NCBI RefSeq assembly: GCF_000966265.1
Contig: NZ_LANF01000014.1
Span: forward strand, 26,046 to 90,045
Reading direction: 5' to 3'
Length of the DNA stretch: 64,000 bases
Origin: Palaeococcus ferrophilus DSM 13482
Lineage (GTDB): Archaea > Methanobacteriota_B > Thermococci > Thermococcales > Thermococcaceae
Under the pieces are notes generated by a model. That model had not been told where the DNA came from and ran no database searches. It worked only from the letters and a program-made list of their open reading frames with translations. Position numbers and translations under genes: made by a program. Shown here piece by piece: positions 59,663 through 64,000 of the stretch (the stretch's first letter is position 1; every line of letters starts with the position of its first letter).

Positions 59663-60284
59663 AGATTCCAAAGAACGCTTTTCTAAACGCGTAGAGCACA
59701 ATCGCCACGGCAAGCTGGTTGGAGAGGTTGTCGTCAGGGGGGAGCTCGTAGAACTCGGCCAGAGTTCCGGCCAGCGCTCCAACGAGGGCGTGAGGGAGGT
59801 CTATGAGCGCCAGTATTAGGAACGCGACCGCGAAGTAAGCTATGCTTCCCTCAACGCTCTTTCCGTTCTTGAAGCGGTGCTTTCCAAAGGGTTTTCCCAC
59901 CATGGCCGCCACGGCATCCCCGAGGGTTGCAACCGCTATCGCTCCCACCGCTATGTCCGGGGGGAAGAAGTACACCACCGTCAGCGCCCCGAGCGTGAAG
60001 TATATGTGGCTGGCTATCCCCCTCCGCTCGTGCTCCCTCGCTATCCCGTCCACCTCTCTCTCCACCCTCTCTATGAGCTCCGAGGGCACGTAGAGGTTGA
60101 GCCTCCGCTTTATCCTGTCCCTCAGGTTTTCCACGATTCTGAAGGGCTCGAGGACGACGAAGAGCGCGAAGGCGAGGGCCACGAAAGTCAGGGTGACCTC
60201 CCTCCCGAAGAGGAGGTACAGTGCCGGAACGCTCAGTCCGGTGAGGTGAAAGGTCTTACGCTTGAGCTCGCTTTTCATGCTCAC
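59661..60284 (-). CDS. Polyprenol/dolichol-kinase-like membrane protein
   Basis: A 207-residue member of the dolichol kinase/CDP-DAG synthase-like family (COG0170). Membrane helices alternate with a conserved cytoplasmic motif GDAVAAMVGKPFGKHRF and GKSVEGSIAYFAV, the nucleotide and lipid-binding region of CTP-dependent polyprenol kinases. A charged insert (80 residues after the second helix) is usual in Thermococcales. It probably makes polyprenyl phosphate for glycosylation, or acts on another isoprenoid. It overlaps the end of the HAD gene by 29 bases; GTG 60284 with GGTGAT five bases upstream, ATG 60278 as alternative. Confidence 0.78.
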   Translation of the reverse strand: MSMKSELKRKTFHLTGLSVPALYLLFGREVTLTFVALAFALFVVLEPFRIVENLRDRIKRRLNLYVPSELIERVEREVDGIAREHERRGIASHIYFTLGALTVVYFFPPDIAVGAIAVATLGDAVAAMVGKPFGKHRFKNGKSVEGSIAYFAVAFLILALIDLPHALVGALAGTLAEFYELPPDDNLSNQLAVAIVLYAFRKAFFGI

Positions 60285-60954
60285 GTTTTATCACCTCAAG
60301 CGCCTCTAGAAGGTCCTTAACCACAAAGTCCGCGTAGCGGGGGTGAATGCCCTTGAAGTAGCCCCTCCTCACCATTATGGTCGTGGCCCCTATGGCCTTA
60401 CCCCCCCTCATGTCCGTGTCGTCCCTGTCCCCGACGACGTAAACTTCTTCCTCCCTGGGAAACTTCTTTCTGGCGAGGACAAAGTTGTAGTTCTCGAGCT
60501 TGCTCCTCCCCGTCTCGCCGCTTATTATGATTTCGTCGAAGTAGTCCTTTATCCCGAGGTACTCGAGCTTCTTCCTCTGCCAGTAGGAGGATGAGTCCGT
60601 TATCATTACCAGTTTGGCCCCCATCCCCTTCAGCCCGTCGAGGAAGGGCCTCGCGTCCGGGTAAAGCCGAAGGTTTGAGAAAAATGTCCTGTCCACTATG
60701 GCGAGCATCTCCCCGAGGTCCTCCTCCGACACCCTCGAGTAAACGCGCGTCATGAACCTCTCCATGAGGCCGTCCAGGTCAAGAACGTGGAGCTCCTTTG
60801 ACTGCTCCAGCTCGCGGTAGCGCTGCGTCAGGATGTAGGCCATCGCCCTGAACTTCCTCTTCCTGAGCAGGTGAGGAAAGAGGCGCAGCACGCTCCACTT
60901 CGCGGCTTCCCATGTGTTGCACAGTGTATCGTCGAGGTCAACGAGCACGAGCAT
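60256..60954 (-). CDS. HAD-family hydrolase
   Basis: A 232-residue phosphatase-type HAD protein. Motif I is DLDDTLCNTW (Asp6 nucleophile, Asp8), motif II MITDSSSYW, motif III the Lys in GRSKLENY, motif IV GDRDDTDMRGG. The four-helix cap is between 20 and 95. The substrate is unknown. Its end overlaps the polyprenol-kinase-like gene, so the two are co-transcribed. Confidence 0.85.
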   Translation of the reverse strand: MLVLVDLDDTLCNTWEAAKWSVLRLFPHLLRKRKFRAMAYILTQRYRELEQSKELHVLDLDGLMERFMTRVYSRVSEEDLGEMLAIVDRTFFSNLRLYPDARPFLDGLKGMGAKLVMITDSSSYWQRKKLEYLGIKDYFDEIIISGETGRSKLENYNFVLARKKFPREEEVYVVGDRDDTDMRGGKAIGATTIMVRRGYFKGIHPRYADFVVKDLLEALEVIKREHEKRAQA

Positions 60955-61038
60955 GTTCCTAACTCTTCCCCCTCTTTAATAACGTTAGCGCCGCGATCTT
61001 GGAGTATATATTGGGTGAGGTTTTGAGCTGTAATGCCT

Positions 61039-61146
61039 TCAGGCCCCCTCTGCCGTTGAGAGCTCGTGGTAAGTGTAAGCGTTGTACGTGAAAAAGGAAA
61101 GGAGGAGGACAAGAAGAAAACTGAGGATTACTCGGCCTTTTCTCAT
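61039..61146 (-). pseudogene. Truncated N-terminal copy of the 61159-62079 gene
   Basis: A 35-codon frame starts with ATG at 61146 and ends in TGA at 61039-61041. It encodes a membrane segment followed by SFFTYNAYTYHELSTAEGA, nearly the same as residues 14-33 (SFFAYNAYTYHELSTAEGA) of the full gene just upstream. After the Ala the match stops and a stop codon follows. The bases before the ATG (GGTGATCTGGGG) also mirror those before the full copy (GGTGACCTGGGG). It is a duplication remnant. Confidence 0.8.
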
Positions 61147-61158
61147 CCCCAGATCACC

Positions 61159-62079
61159 TCATCTGAGTTCAATATTTGAAATACACCCTAGGTCTGTGAT
61201 GTTAGTGGGATTGGTACTTTTGGCCTCTACTTGGCAGTATCCGCCGTTTAGTGATCTCCCAAAGGCGTAGTGCCCAGGAACCCGCTTTAGAGTCTCGTAG
61301 AAGATTAGCTGAACATACTTAGGATTCTTTGTCTCAAGTTTTTTGATTATTCCTTTGGCCATTTTCTGGTCGACGTCCCTGTATGTAAAAGCAATTCCTC
61401 CTTTCGCCAAACCCCTAAGGATTACTCCAGGATAGTATGCGAGTACTTCAGAATTATACTGATTCCTAGGCTTTTTCTTCACCCACAGGAGTTTTGTGTC
61501 CTCGTAAGAGGGGAAGACAAGCACGCCGTTTATCCCAATGCTCCCATAGCAAAGATAATCGTGAGCGAAGAGACTCCGTTTTTCACATACTTCTTTCGAC
61601 CTTATCCGGATTCCCTCGCTCGTTCCGAGCGCGTAAATCTGGTAAAACGTCCCGTTCGGCTTAATGACCTCACTGAGATTCCACCAGTACGAGCCATCAA
61701 TTTCTCCATCGTACTTCCATCCGAGGGTCTTGAAGAGTAGTGCCTTTCCGTGAGGCGTATAATCCTTCAAAGCCTCCAAGTCCAGTATTACCTGAGAGTA
61801 ATTCACGAGGGCTTTCGAGCTTTCAACTCTCCTGCTCCTCAACCAGAAGGGGGATGACTGGCTAACAGTGTAAAGCTTGAGCACGTTAGTCTTCTCATTG
61901 TAAGTAGCAAACTGCCAGAGACTATCCTCGTGATAAACGGCAATCAAACCCTCCTCCTTTGGAATCCCAGCGATCTTGTACGCTCCCTCTGCCGTTGAAA
62001 GCTCATGATAGGTGTAAGCGTTGTACGCGAAAAAAGAAAGGAGGAAGAGCAAGACTCCGGTAGCTAATGTCTTCCTCAT
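61159..62079 (-). CDS. Membrane-anchored extracellular protein, copy B of a tandem family
   Basis: A 306-residue protein with an N-terminal membrane anchor (TLATGVLLFLLSFFAYNAY) and an extracellular domain of unknown family. EGLIAVYHEDSLWQFATYNE matches RGLVVVYHKEGEWRVITYEN of the gene at 62137-63012, so the two are distant paralogs. Several Cys in the C-terminal third may pair. A full GGAGGTGA lies upstream of the ATG, within the relic of a metalloprotease C-terminus (62076-62135). Function unknown. Confidence 0.7.
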   Translation of the reverse strand: MRKTLATGVLLFLLSFFAYNAYTYHELSTAEGAYKIAGIPKEEGLIAVYHEDSLWQFATYNEKTNVLKLYTVSQSSPFWLRSRRVESSKALVNYSQVILDLEALKDYTPHGKALLFKTLGWKYDGEIDGSYWWNLSEVIKPNGTFYQIYALGTSEGIRIRSKEVCEKRSLFAHDYLCYGSIGINGVLVFPSYEDTKLLWVKKKPRNQYNSEVLAYYPGVILRGLAKGGIAFTYRDVDQKMAKGIIKKLETKNPKYVQLIFYETLKRVPGHYAFGRSLNGGYCQVEAKSTNPTNITDLGCISNIELR

Positions 62080-62135
62080 CCCCAGGTCACCTCCATGAAG
62101 TAGCCGACGCCTGTGTATCTAATCCTGAAGTACTT
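62076..62135 (-). pseudogene. C-terminal relic of a second metalloprotease gene
   Basis: A 19-codon frame plus TGA reads KYFRIRYTGVGYFMEVTWG. The last 13 codons match the end of the metalloprotease gene at 63009-64000 (YTGVGYFMEVTWK) almost base for base. The relic keeps the overlap of its stop codon with the next ATG, as in the intact pair. It shows that a metalloprotease gene once stood before 61159-62079 and was deleted. Confidence 0.8.
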
Positions 62136-62136
62136 A

Positions 62137-63012
62137 TTATCCTCCAGACACGACGCATTTTTTCGTGTAGCGGAGAGTTTTTGTAGTTCCGTTGAAGTAG
62201 ATTGTAGTTTTCTCCACCACTGGGCACATTAAGTTGGATTCATCAAGCAACTTCGTTGGGAAAGGATTTATAATAATTTCAGAGGCGTTTATGAGAATTT
62301 CCTGGCCACTGCAGGGAATTGTGAGGTTCTCCGGGATTTTCGTCACGTTGATTGTTGGACCACTGAGGTTTCCCACTCTTCCTGACACGTTCCATGTTGG
62401 ATATAACGCCAAAAGTGTGCCATTTCCCCGATTTTCAAAGGCTATAAGCCATGTTGAGTACGCGCACCTTGAGTGTGAGGGCATCACGAGGTAACCCCCA
62501 ACGAGCGGGTTGCCGTCTATAGAAGGCTCCTCCGCCCTGTCTACAAAGATGAACCTAACGCCGTTGAACTTTTTAAGAATGTCCCTGAAGTCCCAAGTTT
62601 GGTTAAGGATTTTCTTTATTTCCTCACCTTTGAGGACTCTGACTTTCCCGTCGATTTTTATAATCATTGCCGTTTCGTCTTGGTGGGCAGGAATGTCGTC
62701 TATTGAGAAAGAAACTGGACTGTAGTTGAGCCCTGTTTTTACCTGTCTTTTTTCAACATTTATCCTCTTCACGATGAGGTTTCTTTTCAAAGTTGCAGTT
62801 ATCTCTGAAAGGGTGCCGTTTTCATAAGTTATGACCCTCCATTCCCCTTCTTTGTGATATACTACTACCAAGCCCCTCTCCGCGTCCATGCGGTGAAGCA
62901 TGCAGGATGGTGAACTAAAACAGGTATCTTTCCTGTAGTTATAGGTTAAAGCTAAAAGTGAAAGGAGAAGGATTGCCATAAACGCTAGAACTCCGAGGAA
63001 TCTTCCTTTCAT
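62137..63012 (-). CDS. Membrane-anchored extracellular protein, copy A of a tandem family
   Basis: A 291-residue protein with an N-terminal anchor (FLGVLAFMAILLLSLLALTY) and an extracellular domain with eight or more Asn-x-Ser/Thr sites and several Cys. The start RGLVVVYHKEGEWRVITYENG is shared with the gene at 61159-62079. No known family. ATG 63012 overlaps the metalloprotease stop codon as ATGA and uses GGAGGTGA in the end of that gene. The coupling suggests that the two proteins work together, for example as protease and anchor or inhibitor; that is inference. Confidence 0.7.
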   Translation of the reverse strand: MKGRFLGVLAFMAILLLSLLALTYNYRKDTCFSSPSCMLHRMDAERGLVVVYHKEGEWRVITYENGTLSEITATLKRNLIVKRINVEKRQVKTGLNYSPVSFSIDDIPAHQDETAMIIKIDGKVRVLKGEEIKKILNQTWDFRDILKKFNGVRFIFVDRAEEPSIDGNPLVGGYLVMPSHSRCAYSTWLIAFENRGNGTLLALYPTWNVSGRVGNLSGPTINVTKIPENLTIPCSGQEILINASEIIINPFPTKLLDESNLMCPVVEKTTIYFNGTTKTLRYTKKCVVSGG

Positions 63013-64000
63013 TTCCAAGTCACCTCCATGAAGTAGCCGACGCCTGTGTAAGGCCCAGTTACAGGGACATACATAGAACTGAAAGGCATGTCTGGGATTA
63101 TACTAGGTTTATGGACTAAAATATTGTCAGGCTGAATTGTGATATACCATTCTTCTCTGATAAACTTTGCAAATGCTTCCCAGCAACTTCTAGATACTTT
63201 CCATTGCTCTGTCACATGTTCCTCTGTTGAATTTTTGAACATTTCTGTTAAGGTCAAATTAAACCGAGCGTAGTCTTGTGGCCAACTTAGTTCGCTATAT
63301 CTAAACTGCACGTTCATGACAGAATGGGGTGGTACTTCTCCGAACCACATTTTGAGAGCATTCATTTTATAATCTTTGATACTATAGTAATTTCTGCCTT
63401 TTACATCAAGATACTCATCATAAAGCCAAAATACGTAGTGTCCCAATTCGTGCCCTAATGTTTTTCCCCAGTCCACATCTCCAATAGAGATTACAATGTT
63501 TTGGTCTGAGAATGCAGAAGCCGCTGAGATTATCTTCTTAGACATCATTACATGGAACTCGTGTTTCTGATTCTCAGTTGCATTAGAGAACCTTTTTATC
63601 CAATATCCTCCGATAGATGCTTTTGGCCATCCCTTGTACAAAAGTTCAGTTCTTGTTTGAGGGATTACCCACTTGGTCTTATGTACTCTCACGTCCGCGT
63701 CTTCCCAGTGTCTTTTCCCGTCCCATATTCTCACGCTGGTTATCATCGCGTACCCGTCCGTGTAGTCATAAACAAAATCGCTTGCCTTTCTAATACTGTA
63801 AACCAGGCTCTTCTTTTCCTCGTCACTCAAAGCCCACTCTGTGGAGACAGTGAGGCTAATCCCGAGAATGTCCCTCTTTGTCGGGTCTTTTCCAACCATC
63901 AGCTCGACGAGGTTTGGAACTCCATCACCGTCGGCATCGTCACTCTCTCCCGTTTTGTCGGGTGTTAATTCTTCGAGTTTTGCTTTCCACGCTGGGGGTA
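63009..64000 (-). CDS. Extracellular zinc metalloprotease-like protein with Ca-binding repeat, partial
   Basis: The frame is open to the right window edge, so the start is missing; 330 codons are visible. The first part has the calcium-loop sequence SDDADGDGVPNLVELMVGKDPTKRD, of the thrombospondin type-3/EF-hand-like kind. A gluzincin-type motif follows in KTLGHELGHYVFWLYDEY, with two His and Glu as zinc ligands and base. The C terminus ends YTGVGYFMEVTWK. The Met at 63899 is internal and not the start. Base composition is more AT-rich than in most of the window. Likely secreted; substrate unknown. Confidence 0.75.
   Translation of the reverse strand, partial: PPAWKAKLEELTPDKTGESDDADGDGVPNLVELMVGKDPTKRDILGISLTVSTEWALSDEEKKSLVYSIRKASDFVYDYTDGYAMITSVRIWDGKRHWEDADVRVHKTKWVIPQTRTELLYKGWPKASIGGYWIKRFSNATENQKHEFHVMMSKKIISAASAFSDQNIVISIGDVDWGKTLGHELGHYVFWLYDEYLDVKGRNYYSIKDYKMNALKMWFGEVPPHSVMNVQFRYSELSWPQDYARFNLTLTEMFKNSTEEHVTEQWKVSRSCWEAFAKFIREEWYITIQPDNILVHKPSIIPDMPFSSMYVPVTGPYTGVGYFMEVTWK

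Overview
The window reads as a chromosomal segment of a hyperthermophilic euryarchaeon of the order Thermococcales, most likely a Thermococcus. The signs are a D14-type 4Fe-4S ferredoxin of the Pyrococcus furiosus kind, a branched-polyamine synthase (bpsA), a nine-gene archaeal A-type ATP synthase operon, a GH57 4-alpha-glucanotransferase of exactly 659 residues, Thermococcales glycolytic motifs, archaeal RNase P RNA, arcS and dph2, BRE/TATA promoters and GGTGAT-type ribosome binding sites. Species cannot be fixed from the sequence alone. Genes are dense, in short operons on both strands, and most of the window is GC-rich.

Layout. 1-7.4 kb: the end of an UPF0282 gene, an AT-rich single-chain restriction-modification gene, pncB, ferredoxin, an MIP18-type Fe-S assembly protein, a PP-loop ATPase divergent from bpsA, and RNase P RNA on the minus strand. 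7.4-9.8 kb: three small-operon genes including a Thr-stalked surface protein. 9.8-18.5 kb: atpHIKECFABD. 18.6-22.7 kb: a threonine-synthase-like enzyme and secF-secD-trkA. 22.8-24.9 kb: malic enzyme, speD and tRNA-Gln(UUG).

24.9-30.8 kb: after a 550-base AT-rich gap comes the most interesting locus. It holds two small winged-helix proteins (one membrane-anchored), two paralogous DUF1102 secreted subunits, a SipW-like ER-type signal peptidase with an extra ectodomain, a secreted DUF11-like protein and a DUF5305 membrane protein. Its composition matches what would be expected of an archaeal TasA/AbpA-like extracellular filament (biofilm matrix) system, with a leader that may mask the first subunit's ribosome binding site.

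30.8-43.1 kb: an HD hydrolase, DUF434, three lipoproteins, DUF432 plus MscS, two RNA methyltransferases with a palindromic promoter element, a HEAT-repeat protein and dph2. 43.2-50.7 kb: two paralogous secreted papain-fold hydrolases, a coiled-coil protein coupled to arcS, a PEGA protein with a repeated-half-site operator, an Sfm1-like SPOUT methyltransferase, a lone RAM domain and a COG2112 kinase. 50.7-61 kb: an S9 peptidase, a COG2521 methyltransferase, a DUF835 protein, then divergent alpha-glucan genes with two TGM sites, a polyprenol-kinase-like protein and a HAD phosphatase. 61-64 kb: a decaying tandem array of a metalloprotease/membrane-protein gene pair.

Functionally, speD and bpsA both serve aminopropyl metabolism (decarboxylated AdoMet feeds BpsA). 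RsmB-type, METTL5-type, ArcS, Sfm1-like and Dph2 genes form a translation-modification theme. The ATP synthase, SecDF, TrkA-domain protein and MscS are core membrane functions.
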